DNA of 64,000 nt, from positions 1,364,001 through 1,428,000 of the forward strand of contig CAWAGV010000002.1 in assembly GCA_963781725.1 (NCBI GenBank). Reading direction: 5' to 3'. The DNA comes from BOG-931 sp963781725 (GTDB lineage Bacteria > Pseudomonadota > Alphaproteobacteria > Rhizobiales > Xanthobacteraceae). A program made the position numbers and the translations under genes. Shown one piece after another: positions 17,419 through 25,976 of this stretch (its first letter is position 1; each line of letters begins with the position of its first letter). Below the pieces are notes generated by a model. That model had not been told where the DNA came from and ran no database searches. It was given only the letters and a program-made list of their open reading frames with translations.

Positions 17419-18207
17419 TCAGTAGTAGCCGACGGTCGTGCCGCCATCGACCGCGATCGCCGTGCCCTGGATGTGCCGCGCTTTCTCCGAGCAGAGAAAC
17501 AGGCACAGCGCCGCAACGTCTTCGGCCTTGCCGAGCCGGCGCAGCCCGTCTTTTGCCGTCGCTTCCTGCTTGAGCTGGTCGACCGATTTGCCCGACGCTT
17601 TCGAGCGCTGCTCGATCAGTTGATAGAACCGCTCGGTTTCGGTGGCGCCGGGATGGATGACATTGACGTTGACGCCGTCGCGCTTGCCGAGCTGCGACAG
17701 CGCCTTGGAGAAATTGCCCATCGCGGCGTTGACCGAAGCGCCGATGGAAAAATCGGCGCCGGGCGAGCGCGCCGCGCCACCGCCGATATTGACGACGAAA
17801 CCCTGCGCCGCTTTCAGCATCGGCCAGAACAGCCGGCACATCCGCACGCAGCCGAACAGTTTCAGCGCATAGCCGTCCATCCAGGCGTCGTCCGGCAGGT
17901 CGACGAAATTGCCGGCGCGAGTCGCGCCCGCCGAGCACACCAGGATGTCGCAGCGGTTGAATTTCGCCTTCACCGCATCGAACACCTGCTGGCAGCCTTC
18001 GAGCGTTCGCAGATCGGCGGCGAGCGTCAGCGGCGGCGGCCCGCCGGCCGCGGCGACGGTCTTCGCCGCCGCCGCGAGGTTTTCCGCCGACGACGACACG
18101 ATGACAGTCTGCGCGCCGCCGCGCGCAAACTCGGCCGCGATCTCGCGGCCGATGCCGCGGCTGCCGCCGGTCACCACCGCTACTTTTCCCGAAAACTCGC
18201 CCGGCAT
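17419..18207 (-). CDS. short-chain dehydrogenase/reductase family protein lacking the catalytic YxxxK
   Basis: 262 residues from ATG 18207 (MPGEFSGKVAVVTGG); further upstream codons belong to the complement of the GST gene. The cofactor motif TGGSRGIGREIA and the NAG-equivalent VCSAGATRAG are present. The catalytic region reads NIGGGAARSPGADFSIGASVNAA: the Ser is Gly, the Tyr position is Ile and the Lys position is Val. Ordinary SDR catalysis therefore looks lost, unless the alignment is offset. The C-terminus (IQGTAIAVDGGTTVGYY) is normal. It lies 17 bases downstream of the GST gene in the same direction. Confidence 0.85.
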   Translation of the reverse strand: MPGEFSGKVAVVTGGSRGIGREIAAEFARGGAQTVIVSSSAENLAAAAKTVAAAGGPPPLTLAADLRTLEGCQQVFDAVKAKFNRCDILVCSAGATRAGNFVDLPDDAWMDGYALKLFGCVRMCRLFWPMLKAAQGFVVNIGGGAARSPGADFSIGASVNAAMGNFSKALSQLGKRDGVNVNVIHPGATETERFYQLIEQRSKASGKSVDQLKQEATAKDGLRRLGKAEDVAALCLFLCSEKARHIQGTAIAVDGGTTVGYY

Positions 18208-18224
18208 GGCTTTCTTCCTTCTGC

Positions 18225-18845
18225 TTACGACGCGAACGGCACCCAGGCCCGCTGCACCGCTGGCCGCGCCTCGATGGCGTCGTGCCAGCGCTTCACGTGC
18301 GCATAGTCGGCGAGCCCGATGTCGCGCACGCCGTGGATATGCACGTCGGAATACATCGTCATGTCGGCGATCGAATAGTCGCCACCGAAGTACTCGTGCG
18401 TCGCCAGATGCCGGTCGAGGATGCCGAGCATGTCTTTCAGGTTGGCCGTGTAGTGATCCTGCGTCGGCTGCGGCTTGACCGGGGAACGGATGACCCAGTG
18501 GCCAAACTGCTGCGCCAGCGTGGTGAACGTCGCCGAACCGTAGAACAGCCATTGATCGACCTTGGCGCGCTTGGCCGCGTCGGACGGATAGAACTTGCCG
18601 GATTTCTCGGCGAGATATTTCAGGATTGCACCGGATTCAGAGACCGTCACGGTCGCGCCACCGGGTCCGTCATGATCGACGATGGCCGGAATCTTGTGCC
18701 CCGGGCTGATCTTCATGAACTCCGGCTCCATCTGCGCCTTCTTGCGCAGATCGACCGGAATGATTTTGTGCGGCAGCCTGGTTTCTTCCAGCATCATGCG
18801 CGGCTTGTAGCCGTTGTCGGTAATCCAGGTGTAGCAATCGATCAT
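18225..18845 (-). CDS. glutathione S-transferase family protein
   Basis: 206 residues from ATG 18845, preceded by ggagg. The N-terminal thioredoxin-fold half begins MIDCYTWITDNGYKPRMMLEE, with the NGxK element of Nu-class (YfcG/YghU-like) GSTs. It is followed by HKIPAIVDHDG (cis-Pro) and SESGAILKYLAEKSG (glutathione gamma-glutamyl binding). The C-terminal helical domain includes YSIADMTMYS, the N-capping box. It may conjugate or reduce with glutathione. The tail of the upstream pyrD frame overlaps it in another frame. Confidence 0.9.
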   Translation of the reverse strand: MIDCYTWITDNGYKPRMMLEETRLPHKIIPVDLRKKAQMEPEFMKISPGHKIPAIVDHDGPGGATVTVSESGAILKYLAEKSGKFYPSDAAKRAKVDQWLFYGSATFTTLAQQFGHWVIRSPVKPQPTQDHYTANLKDMLGILDRHLATHEYFGGDYSIADMTMYSDVHIHGVRDIGLADYAHVKRWHDAIEARPAVQRAWVPFAS

Positions 18846-20010
18846 GTCGTCCTCCCGCAGAAGCTCTCTTGAAACGAGTGATTGTAACGCGCTGCCGCTC
18901 AGCTTGGCCACCGCTCAGCTTTGGCCATGTCTCCGCGGTGACCGCGGCAGCATCGGCGCCGATGAACTCCTTGATCGAATCCTGCGCCTCGCGCGCAAGC
19001 GCGGCGAGCAGCGTTTGCTTGATCTCGGCGATCAGCGGCAGGCCGTGGAACACCAGGCCGGAATAGACCTGGATCAGGCTGGCGCCGGCGCGGATTTTGG
19101 CCAGCGCGCTTTCGCCGCTGTCGATGCCGCCGGCGCCGACGATCGGAAACACGCCTTCGACGCGCACATAGGTCTCGGCGAGCATCCGGTTGGCCAGCGG
19201 CAGCAACGGCCGGCCGGAAAGGCCGCCGGCCTCGGCCGCGGTTTTGCGGTCGCGCAGGCCCGGCGGCCGCGCGATCGTGGTGTTGCCGACGATCATGCCG
19301 TCGACCCGGCGCGCGCGCGCGATACCGACCACGTCGTCGAGATCGCCGAGCGCGAGATCCGGCGCGATCTTGAGCAGCACCGGCGTCGGCCCGGAATTCT
19401 GCACCACGCGGTCGCGCGCTTCGATCACCCGCGCCAGCAGATCATCGAGTACCGACGCCTGCTGCAAGTTGCGCAGGCCCGGCGTGTTCGGCGAGGAGAT
19501 GTTCACCGTGACGTAGCTTGCCACCGCGGCGAAGCGCTCGATCAGTTGCACATAGTCGGCGACGCGGTCGGGCGAGTCCTTGTTGGCGCCGACATTGATG
19601 CCGACGATGCCGCCGGCGTTAGCGCGCGCCGCAAGCCGGGCGAGCGCGGCTTGCGCACCTTGCGAATTGAAGCCGAGCCGGTTGATGACGCCGCCGTCGG
19701 GATTGAGCCGGAACAGCCGCGGCCGCGGGTTGCCGGGCTGCGGCAGCGGCGTAATGGTGCCGACTTCGACAAAGCCGAAGCCCGCGCGCAACAAGGCGTC
19801 GGGCACCTCGGCGTTCTTGTCGAAGCCCGCGGCCATGCCGACCGGATTCGGAAAATTGAGGCCGAACACCCGCGTGGCGAGCCGCTTGTCGTCGCGCGGC
19901 GCCGGCGGCACCGGCAGGTATTTCAGCATCCGGATCGCCATGCCGTGCGCATCTTCCGGATCGAGCGCCAGAAGAAACGGCCGCGCCAGACGGTCAAGGA
20001 AGCCGATCAC
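18670..20010 (-). CDS. pyrD: dihydroorotate dehydrogenase (quinone), with an aberrant C-terminal extension
   Basis: The first about 360 residues are a complete class 2 PyrD: the N-terminal membrane-associating helices, FGLNFPNPVGMAAGFDKNAEVPDAL, the substrate segment NRLGFNSQGA, YVTVNISSPNTPGL with the catalytic Ser, LLKIAPDL, and FMN-phosphate binding in VGAGGIDSGESALAKIRAGASLIQ. The frame does not stop where the family ends (ETWPKL) but runs about 80 residues further through the start of the GST gene. That extension is low-quality, basic sequence. Removing one T from the run at 18920-18922 would give a stop (TGA at 18915) and a protein of 364 residues. It oxidises dihydroorotate with quinone in pyrimidine synthesis. 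It overlaps the DUF952 gene by 4 bases. Confidence 0.9.
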   Translation of the reverse strand: MIGFLDRLARPFLLALDPEDAHGMAIRMLKYLPVPPAPRDDKRLATRVFGLNFPNPVGMAAGFDKNAEVPDALLRAGFGFVEVGTITPLPQPGNPRPRLFRLNPDGGVINRLGFNSQGAQAALARLAARANAGGIVGINVGANKDSPDRVADYVQLIERFAAVASYVTVNISSPNTPGLRNLQQASVLDDLLARVIEARDRVVQNSGPTPVLLKIAPDLALGDLDDVVGIARARRVDGMIVGNTTIARPPGLRDRKTAAEAGGLSGRPLLPLANRMLAETYVRVEGVFPIVGAGGIDSGESALAKIRAGASLIQVYSGLVFHGLPLIAEIKQTLLAALAREAQDSIKEFIGADAAAVTAETWPKLSGGQAERQRVTITRFKRASAGGRHDRLLHLDYRQRLQAAHDAGRNQAAAQNHSGRSAQEGADGAGVHEDQPGAQDSGHRRS

Positions 20011-20351
20011 GGTTCAAGCTCCGGAAACGCGCGGCTGCCGCCGCTCTCATCGGGCAACGGCCTGGCCCAGCGCACCGCGGCAAGCGGCAGGGCGCCGTAG
20101 AGATGCGGAAACAGCGCGCCGCCGCGCGACGGTTCCCATCGCAGCGCAGCGCCAAGCGCGTCGGCATCGACTGCGACCAGCATCAGGTCTTTCAGCCCGG
20201 CAAAATGTTTTTCCGCGGTCTCGACGGCCTGCGTTGCCGTCGAAAAATGGATGAAGCCGTCGCGGCGATCGGCGGCGGAGCCGCGATAGTGCCCGTCGCG
20301 TTGCGCTTCCTGCCACTCCGGCCGCTCGCAGATTTTGTAGATCGTCGTCAC
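20007..20351 (-). CDS. DUF952 domain protein
   Basis: 114 residues from GTG 20351 (MTTIYKICERPEWQEAQ). DUF952 marks are the GSAADRRDGFIHFSTATQAVETA block, LVAVDADALGAALRWEPSRGGALFPHLYG and PLPAVRW-like ending residues. These small proteins have an ADP-ribosyltransferase-like fold, without a proven function. It overlaps pyrD by ATGA and is presumably co-transcribed with it, an association common in alphaproteobacteria. The frame continues 17 codons upstream but the GTG fits the family start better. Confidence 0.85.
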   Translation of the reverse strand: MTTIYKICERPEWQEAQRDGHYRGSAADRRDGFIHFSTATQAVETAEKHFAGLKDLMLVAVDADALGAALRWEPSRGGALFPHLYGALPLAAVRWARPLPDESGGSRAFPELEP

Positions 20352-20440
20352 TGTCGTCCCGCTTTCGCCGCAGACCCTATCGGCCCTTGAGCATACAGGC
20401 AATAATTCCTATGCTGGCGCCGACGTCTTTTGGGGTTGTG

Positions 20441-21070
20441 ATGCTTACGCATGCGCAAGTGTGGGCGGCCGTCGATCGCTTGGCCGAACAGGCCAAGCTT
20501 TCTGCATCGGGACTTGCCAAGAGCGCCGGCCTCGATCCGACCACGTTCAACAAGTCGAAGCGCGTCACCGCAGCGGGTCGCGCCCGCTGGCCCTCGACCG
20601 AGTCGATCAGCAAGGCGCTGACCGCGACCGGCACGACGCTGCAAAACTTTGTCGCCCTGGTCGAGGGCAGCGGCACCGTCCCGCCGCGCGCCGTGCCGCT
20701 GCTTGGCTTCGCCGAAGCCGGCGCTGGCGGCTATTTCGACGACGGTGGCTTTCCGGCCGGCGCGGGCTGGGATGAAATCGCCTTTCCCGCGCTCAGCGAC
20801 GAGCATGCCTACGCCCTCGAAGTCTCCGGCCAGTCGATGGAGCCGGCGTACCGCGACGGCGACATCGTCATCGTCTCGCCGGCGGCGCCGATCCGCCGTG
20901 GCGACCGCGTGGTGGTGAAAACCCGCAGCGGCGAGGTGATGGCCAAAGAGCTCAAGCGGCAGACCGCAAAGTCGGTCGAGCTGAAATCGCTCAACACCGA
21001 CCACGCCGATCGCACGCTGGCGATGAGCGACGTGCTGTGGATCGCGCGAATCCTGTGGGCGAGCCAGTAA
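20441..21070 (+). CDS. helix-turn-helix regulator with S24 (LexA/CI-like) peptidase domain
   Basis: 209 residues from ATG 20441 (MLTHAQVWAAVDRLAE); an earlier ATG at 20411 is possible. The N-terminal helix-turn-helix is LSASGLAKSAGLDPTTFNKSKR. The C-terminal S24 domain shows the nucleophile in ALEVSGQSMEPAYRDGDIVIVSP and the general-base Lys in RVVVKTRSGEVMAKEL. The usual Ala-Gly cleavage site may correspond to GFAEAGAGGYFDD. It is probably a repressor that self-cleaves on stress; it is divergent from DUF952-pyrD. It is not next to phage genes, so it is a chromosomal housekeeping regulator rather than a prophage repressor. Confidence 0.88.
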   Translation: MLTHAQVWAAVDRLAEQAKLSASGLAKSAGLDPTTFNKSKRVTAAGRARWPSTESISKALTATGTTLQNFVALVEGSGTVPPRAVPLLGFAEAGAGGYFDDGGFPAGAGWDEIAFPALSDEHAYALEVSGQSMEPAYRDGDIVIVSPAAPIRRGDRVVVKTRSGEVMAKELKRQTAKSVELKSLNTDHADRTLAMSDVLWIARILWASQ

Positions 21071-21077
21071 TCCTTTC

Positions 21078-21201
21078 CGTCATTGCGAGGAGCGTCAGCG
21101 ACGAAGCAATCCAGGAGCCGCTTGCATTGAGCGCTGGATTGCTTCGCGGAGCCTGTCATCGGGACGCGCGACTTCGCGCGGTCCCGTTGGCTCGAATGAC
21201 G
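21078..21201. repeat. long palindromic dispersed element (cgtcattgcgagg type)
   Basis: It starts cgtcattgcgaggagcg and ends with aatgacg. Internal complementary parts are gaagcaatccag (21103-21114) and ctggattgcttc (21138-21149), then gacgcgcgacttcgcgcggtc. This is the widespread cgtcattgcgagg...gcaatccag element of alphaproteobacterial genomes, here between the S24 regulator and the TauE gene (convergent). Confidence 0.75.
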
Positions 21202-21212
21202 TGGGGAGATCA

Positions 21213-21962
21213 TCACCCGGCGTGCCACCACAGCATGGTGCCGCGGAACAGATAAACGATGCTGACCGCGAAGATGATCCGCCGCGTCCATTGCCGGAAA
21301 CCGTGATCGGTCATGCGCTCGATCACCAGCGGCGCCAGCGACGTCGCGGCGATCGCCAGCGCAATGGCCGGCGCCAGCGCCCATTTCGGCACATTGGCCA
21401 TGCCGGACACCGTGCCGAAATAGGTAATGCGGACAACGTGGCTCAATGTCTGCACTATTGCTTTGGTGGCGTTGGTTGTCTTGCGATCGAGCATGCTCTT
21501 CTGAAAGAAGATATCGAGGAACAGCCCGCCAATCCCGGCCAGCACCTGAACGACTGTGGTCAGGATGCCGGTGATGAATGGTACGCCGCGCCATTCGATG
21601 TTGGGACGCCATTCTTTCGGCAGCGCCTCAATCGCGAACGGCATCAGCCCGAGGCTGAAATAGACCATCATCTTGTCGGGCACGAACTTGACCGTATACA
21701 TCGCCGCAAACGAGATCGTCGCGCCGGCAAGGTATTTGTAGAAGATTGGCCAGAGAATAAAGTGCCGCCACTGCCACGCGCGCCAGCCGTTGGCGCAGAA
21801 CTGGATGATCGAGAACAGGATCATCGCGCTCGGCACGTCGAAATAGTTCAGCAGCACGCCGAGCAGGATCATGCCGCCGGCCATGCCGAACACGCCGGAA
21901 ATGAACGAGCTCGCCAGGATGGCGAGCGCGATCAAGGCATAGGCGGCAAATGTAATCGGCAT
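21213..21962 (-). CDS. sulfite exporter TauE/SafE family membrane protein
   Basis: 249 residues with about seven or eight transmembrane segments. The TauE/SafE glycine-rich repeats are visible: FISGVFGMAGGMILLGVLLNY near the N-terminus and FITGILTTVVQVLAGIGGLFLDIFFQ in the second half. The family exports sulfite, sulfoacetate or other organic anions, with few characterised members. It ends near a palindromic element and begins 4 bases downstream of the lysS stop, so it is probably co-transcribed with lysS. Confidence 0.88.
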   Translation of the reverse strand: MPITFAAYALIALAILASSFISGVFGMAGGMILLGVLLNYFDVPSAMILFSIIQFCANGWRAWQWRHFILWPIFYKYLAGATISFAAMYTVKFVPDKMMVYFSLGLMPFAIEALPKEWRPNIEWRGVPFITGILTTVVQVLAGIGGLFLDIFFQKSMLDRKTTNATKAIVQTLSHVVRITYFGTVSGMANVPKWALAPAIALAIAATSLAPLVIERMTDHGFRQWTRRIIFAVSIVYLFRGTMLWWHAG

Positions 21963-21966
21963 GAGG

Positions 21967-23619
21967 TCACGCCGAGCGCGCCAGCGCCCCGTCGATCATA
22001 TCCATGGTGTTCTTGATGCCATAGGCGGCGACGAAGGAGCCGAATCGCGGTCCCCGCTCCTGACCGAGCAGCACCTGATAGAGCATGTTGAACCAGTCGA
22101 GCGAAACGCCCGGCTTGCCGTCCTTGCCCTTCTTCTTCTGGTCGAGGAACGGCTCGCGGCGGCCGACCTCGTAGACCACGTCCTGGATCGCCGCCGCTTC
22201 GGCCTCCGGCGGCAGTTGCGACAGCGCGTCACGCAGGTCGTTGAGCGCGGCGCGCTCGGCGGCGCCCGGCTCGCGGAATTTCTTCGCCGGCAGCACGAAA
22301 TCGCGGAAGTAATGGATGGCGTAATCGACCATCGCCGCCAGATGCGGGTGCGTCTGCCGCGTGACGCCCGGGCGATAGCGGCCGATGAAGCCCCACAGCG
22401 TGTCGGCGTTCTCGGCATTCGACGCCGTCACCAGCGACAGCAGCATCGCGAACGGCACCGGATTGTCGGCCTTCGGCGGCTGGCCGCTGTGGATATGCCA
22501 GACCGGATTGCCGAGCTGCTCCTTCGGCTGCTGGCGCGGATAGGCGTCGAGGAATTGCAGGTATTCGTCGACGTGGCGCGGAATGACGTCGAAATAGAGC
22601 CGCTTCGCCGCCTTCGGCTCGCGATACATGAACAGCGAAAGACTCTCCGGGCTGGCGTAGCGCAGCCACTCGTCGATGGTCAGGCCGTTGCCCTTGGACT
22701 TGGAAATCTTCTGGCCGTTCTCGTCGAGGAACAGCTCGTAGTTGAAGCCTTCCGGCGGCGTGCCGCCGAGCGCGCGGCAAATCTCGCTCGACAGCTTCAC
22801 CGAGTCGATCAGGTCCTTGCCGGCCATTTCGTAGTCGATGCCCATCGCATACCAGCGCATCGCCCAGTCCGGCTTCCATTGCAGCTTGCAGCGGCCGCCG
22901 GTGACCGGCGTGGTGACGTGCTCTTTGCTGTCGGGATCTTCGTAGGTGATGGTCCCGGCCTTGGCGTCGTGCGCGATCACCGGCACCTGCAACACGATGC
23001 CGCTGCGCGGCGAGATCGGCAGGAACGGCGAATAGGACTCCGCGCGTTCCTCGCGCAGCGACGGCAGCATGATGTTCATCACTGCATCGAACCGCTCCAG
23101 CACTTTCAACAGCGCGGTGTCGAACAGTCCGGACGTGTAGCAGGCGGTCGACGACATGAACTCGTAGTCGAAGCCGAACTGGTCGAGAAAGGCGCGCAGC
23201 CGCGCATTGTTGTGCGCGGCGAAGCTGTCATGGGTGCCGAACGGATCGGGCACCTGGGTAAGCGGCTTGCCGAGATAGCGCGACACCATCTCCTTGTTCG
23301 GCACGTTGTCCGGCACTTTGCGCAGGCCGTCCATGTCGTCGGAGAACGCGATCAGGCGGGTCTTGATGGTGTCGCCGGTCAGCACACGGAAGGCGTGACG
23401 CACCATGGTGGTGCGCGCGACCTCGCCGAACGTGCCGATATGCGGCAGTCCGGACGGGCCGTAGCCGGTCTCGAACAGTACTTCGTCTTTCGGCTTTTTC
23501 TTCAGCCGCGCGACGATCTTGCGCGCCTCCTCGAACGGCCAGGCGTGGGACTGCTCGGCGAGCTTGAGCAGATCCGCAGGGCTTTCGATCGGGCCGGTCG
23601 GCATGCTGGGGGTAGGCAT
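21967..23619 (-). CDS. lysS: class I lysyl-tRNA synthetase
   Basis: 550 residues. The class I signatures are present: HIGTF (HIGH equivalent, in GYGPSGLPHIGTFGEVARTTMVR) and KISKSKG (KMSKS). This is the archaeal-type LysRS-I found in many alphaproteobacteria in place of the class II enzyme. An anticodon-binding alpha-helical cage domain fills the C-terminus. It charges tRNA-Lys. The start at 23619 is an ATG, but a second Met five codons on is also possible. Confidence 0.95.
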   Translation of the reverse strand: MPTPSMPTGPIESPADLLKLAEQSHAWPFEEARKIVARLKKKPKDEVLFETGYGPSGLPHIGTFGEVARTTMVRHAFRVLTGDTIKTRLIAFSDDMDGLRKVPDNVPNKEMVSRYLGKPLTQVPDPFGTHDSFAAHNNARLRAFLDQFGFDYEFMSSTACYTSGLFDTALLKVLERFDAVMNIMLPSLREERAESYSPFLPISPRSGIVLQVPVIAHDAKAGTITYEDPDSKEHVTTPVTGGRCKLQWKPDWAMRWYAMGIDYEMAGKDLIDSVKLSSEICRALGGTPPEGFNYELFLDENGQKISKSKGNGLTIDEWLRYASPESLSLFMYREPKAAKRLYFDVIPRHVDEYLQFLDAYPRQQPKEQLGNPVWHIHSGQPPKADNPVPFAMLLSLVTASNAENADTLWGFIGRYRPGVTRQTHPHLAAMVDYAIHYFRDFVLPAKKFREPGAAERAALNDLRDALSQLPPEAEAAAIQDVVYEVGRREPFLDQKKKGKDGKPGVSLDWFNMLYQVLLGQERGPRFGSFVAAYGIKNTMDMIDGALARSA

Positions 23620-23650
23620 GGCTTATCTTTAGAGCTTAATCGCCGCGGTT

Positions 23651-24600
23651 TCAAAACGGGCTGATCGGGAAATAGCGCAGCCACAGGTCGGTGAACTTGC
23701 CGGTCTCCCATTGCCGGAACAGCGCCCAGTTCAACGCCTGCCGCAGCAGGTCGTTGCCGCGCTTGACCGCGATGCCGACGCCCTCGCCGAAGAATTTGCT
23801 TTCGGTGAACGCGCCGCCGCGAAAGGCGCAGCAGCCGCCGGAGTCGGTGCCGTTGAGCCAGAACGCCAGCGCGATGCCGTCGCCGAACAGCAGATCCACC
23901 TCATTGTTCCGCAGCGCCGCGCGCGCGGCATCGGCGTTGGGGTAAGGTTTCAGCTCGGCGCCGGTGAACATTTCCTTGAGGAACGCCTCGTGCGCCGTGC
24001 CGGCGACGACGGCAATCTTCTTGCCTTCGACCAATTCCGGCAGCACGTCGCGGATCGGGCTGTCGGCGCGCGCCACAAAACGCGCCGGCGTGCGGTAATA
24101 CGGATCGGTGAAGTCGGCGCGCTTGCGGGTCTCCGCCGTCGGCGCGATCGAGGCAATCACCGCATCGCCGCGATTGTCGTCGAGCGCATCCAGCAAGGTG
24201 TCGAAGCGGCGCGCCTGGATCGTGCAGGTCGCCTTGATCTCGTTGCAGAGCAGCCGCGCCAGATCGACGTTGAAGCCGGCCGGATTGCCGTCAGGGCCGG
24301 CATAATCGAACGGCGGATAATCCAGATCGGTAAGGAAACGGATGGTTTGCAGGCGGGACAGATCGGGCCGCTCCGGCCGGCGGCGCGGATCCCAGAATCC
24401 CGGCACCACGACCGGCTCCGCCGCGGAGGCGGAGCTTTGGGCGGGACTGCCTTGCGATGGGCTGCCCTGCGACGGCCCGCCCGGCCCGGCGCCGTCCTGC
24501 GCCAGCACCGGCGCGGCGCAGGTCAACAGGCAGCCAGCGCGCAAGCCAGCAATGCCGTCAGCCGCACGGTGGTTTTGGCTAACGTCCAGTCGCGGCGCAT
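23651..24600 (-). CDS. family 3 extracellular solute-binding protein, frame interrupted in the signal peptide
   Basis: The mature region (about residues 100-350 of the open frame) is an SBP_bac_3 protein: IRFLTDLDYPPFDYAGPDGNPAGFNVDLARLL, DAVIASIAPTAETRKRADFTDPYY, and the domain-2 block GKKIAVVAGTAHEAFLKEMF. The signal peptide is split. From ATG 24600 one frame gives MRRDWTLAKTTVRLTALLAC and then ALAAC before a stop at 24523-24525, while CLLTCAAPVLAQDG lies in the neighbouring frame. One missing base between about 24526 and 24540 would join them. The open frame itself reaches 24706. It probably binds polar amino acids; no permease genes are adjacent. Confidence 0.75.
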
Positions 24601-24881
24601 TATTGTGGTCGAGGCGGGCATCGGCAACGATCGAAACGTCCAGATTCACCGGCTTATCAATTCGCCTCGGCCCGCTTAGCGGGGGCTTGCGGAAAAGTCG
24701 AGGCAAGAAACGAGCAGGAAACAGGATTGGGGCGGTCCGGCACGGGGCAAGGCATGGCGCAATGTGGAATTCGCGGGCCAGCCCGCACCGCTTGCAAGCA
24801 CCGCACAGTAGCCCGAACAGCCGGATCGTGGCAGATTATCCGCCATATCCGGCAACAACCGACAACCGGGGAGAACATGGA

Positions 24882-25277
24882 ATGCCTTGGTCTAAAGTGA
24901 CAGATATCGCGTACGGCCGCCTGCGGTCGCCCGACCTCGACGTGCAGGAAGAATTTCTGACAATCTTCGGCATGAAAAAGGTCGAGCGTACGGCGAACGC
25001 GCTCTACATGCGCGGCACCGATCCGGCGCACCACATCCACATCACCGAGAAGGGCGATCCGAAATTCCTCGGCATCGCCTACTACGTCAACAACGAGGAC
25101 GATCTGAAAAAGCTCGCCAAGGCGCCGGGCGCGACCGGCGTCGAGCACATCGACGAGCCGGGCGGCGGCAAGCGGGTGCGGCTCACCGAGCCGAACGGCT
25201 ATCAGATCGAAGTGGTCTGCGACATCGAACAGCTCGCGCCAATACCAGGTGAAGCGGCAGCGGCTGAATTCAGGTGA
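24882..25277 (+). CDS. VOC-fold extradiol dioxygenase-like protein, N-terminal half (split by frameshift)
   Basis: 131 residues from ATG 24882, preceded by ggggagaa. It starts TDIAYGRLRSPDLDVQEEFL and ends RLTEPNGYQIEVVCDIEQL, one full vicinal-oxygen-chelate module. Beyond LAPIP the frame turns into GEAAAAEFR and stops at 25277. The family sequence resumes in the next frame (VKRQRLNSGEAP) from 25249. Removing one G at 25248-25249 would fuse the halves into a two-module protein of about 315 residues, like 2,3-dihydroxybiphenyl dioxygenase relatives. Confidence 0.8.
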   Translation: MPWSKVTDIAYGRLRSPDLDVQEEFLTIFGMKKVERTANALYMRGTDPAHHIHITEKGDPKFLGIAYYVNNEDDLKKLAKAPGATGVEHIDEPGGGKRVRLTEPNGYQIEVVCDIEQLAPIPGEAAAAEFR

Positions 25278-25830
25278 GGCGCCGACAGCGCGGGCCGGCG
25301 AACTGATGCGGCTGCCGAAGGGGCCGGCGCACGTCAAACGCATCGGCCACGGCGTGATGATGTCGACCAAATTTCACGAAACCCTAAAATGGTTCCGCGA
25401 AACGCTCGGCTTGATCTGTTCCGACGACGTCTATGCCGGCGAAAAGGACAACCTGATCGGCTCGTTCAATCGTTGCGACCGTGGCGACGACTTTGTCGAT
25501 CACCACGTGTTCTTCTGCCTGAACGCGGACAAGACCGGCCTGAACCATTTCTCGTTCGAGGTGCCGGACATCGACGACGTCTGCATGGGGCACGACTACC
25601 TCAAGCAAACCGGCAAGTACGAGCACATGTGGGGCATCGGCCGTCACGTGCTCGGCAGCCAGGTCTACGATTACTGGGCCGATCCGTGGGGCCGCGTCCA
25701 CGAGCACTGGGCCGACAGCGACCGGCTCAATCTCGCCAACGGCTCGAACCTGATCGAGGCGGAGGAGGCGTTGCGCTCGCAGTGGGGCGAACGGCCGCCG
25801 GAGAAGTTCATCGGTCACGCCAGTATCTGA
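25249..25830 (+). CDS. VOC-fold extradiol dioxygenase-like protein, C-terminal half (split by frameshift)
   Basis: 193 residues in the frame after the shift. This is the metal-binding module: HVKRIGHGVMMSTKFHETLKWF contains the first His ligand, HHVFFCLNADKTGLNHFSFEVPD the second, and GRVHEHWADSDRL the terminal Glu-type ligand region. It overlaps the N-terminal half by 29 bases, which is not natural coupling but the result of a one-base shift. The extradiol-dioxygenase-like reaction is inferred from the fold; the substrate is unknown. Confidence 0.8.
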   Translation: MKRQRLNSGEAPTARAGELMRLPKGPAHVKRIGHGVMMSTKFHETLKWFRETLGLICSDDVYAGEKDNLIGSFNRCDRGDDFVDHHVFFCLNADKTGLNHFSFEVPDIDDVCMGHDYLKQTGKYEHMWGIGRHVLGSQVYDYWADPWGRVHEHWADSDRLNLANGSNLIEAEEALRSQWGERPPEKFIGHASI

Positions 25831-25838
25831 GCCATCAC

Positions 25839-25956
25839 CGTCATGCCCGGCCATAGCCGTTCAAAGAACGGCGTCGCTTCACTCGCCTATGTGCGACCGC
25901 TCAGGCGGGCACAGTGCATCGTAATCGGGATGGCCGGGACAAGCCCGGCCATGACG
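25839..25956. repeat. REP-type palindromic element
   Basis: It is bounded by cgtcatgcccggcc and aagcccggccatgacg in inverted orientation, with an inner hairpin at agccgttcaaagaacggc. It lies between the split VOC gene and the DHDPS-like gene; its end is 20 bases before the ATG. Confidence 0.65.
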
Positions 25957-25976
25957 CCAGCGGAGAAAGTTGCGCC

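Noticed and set aside
20441..21070. prophage repressor
   Set aside because: The S24 regulator has no phage genes, integrase or att-like repeats around it.
21961..23664. 567-codon frame opposite lysS
   Set aside because: A complement of the class I LysRS gene with no recognisable motif.
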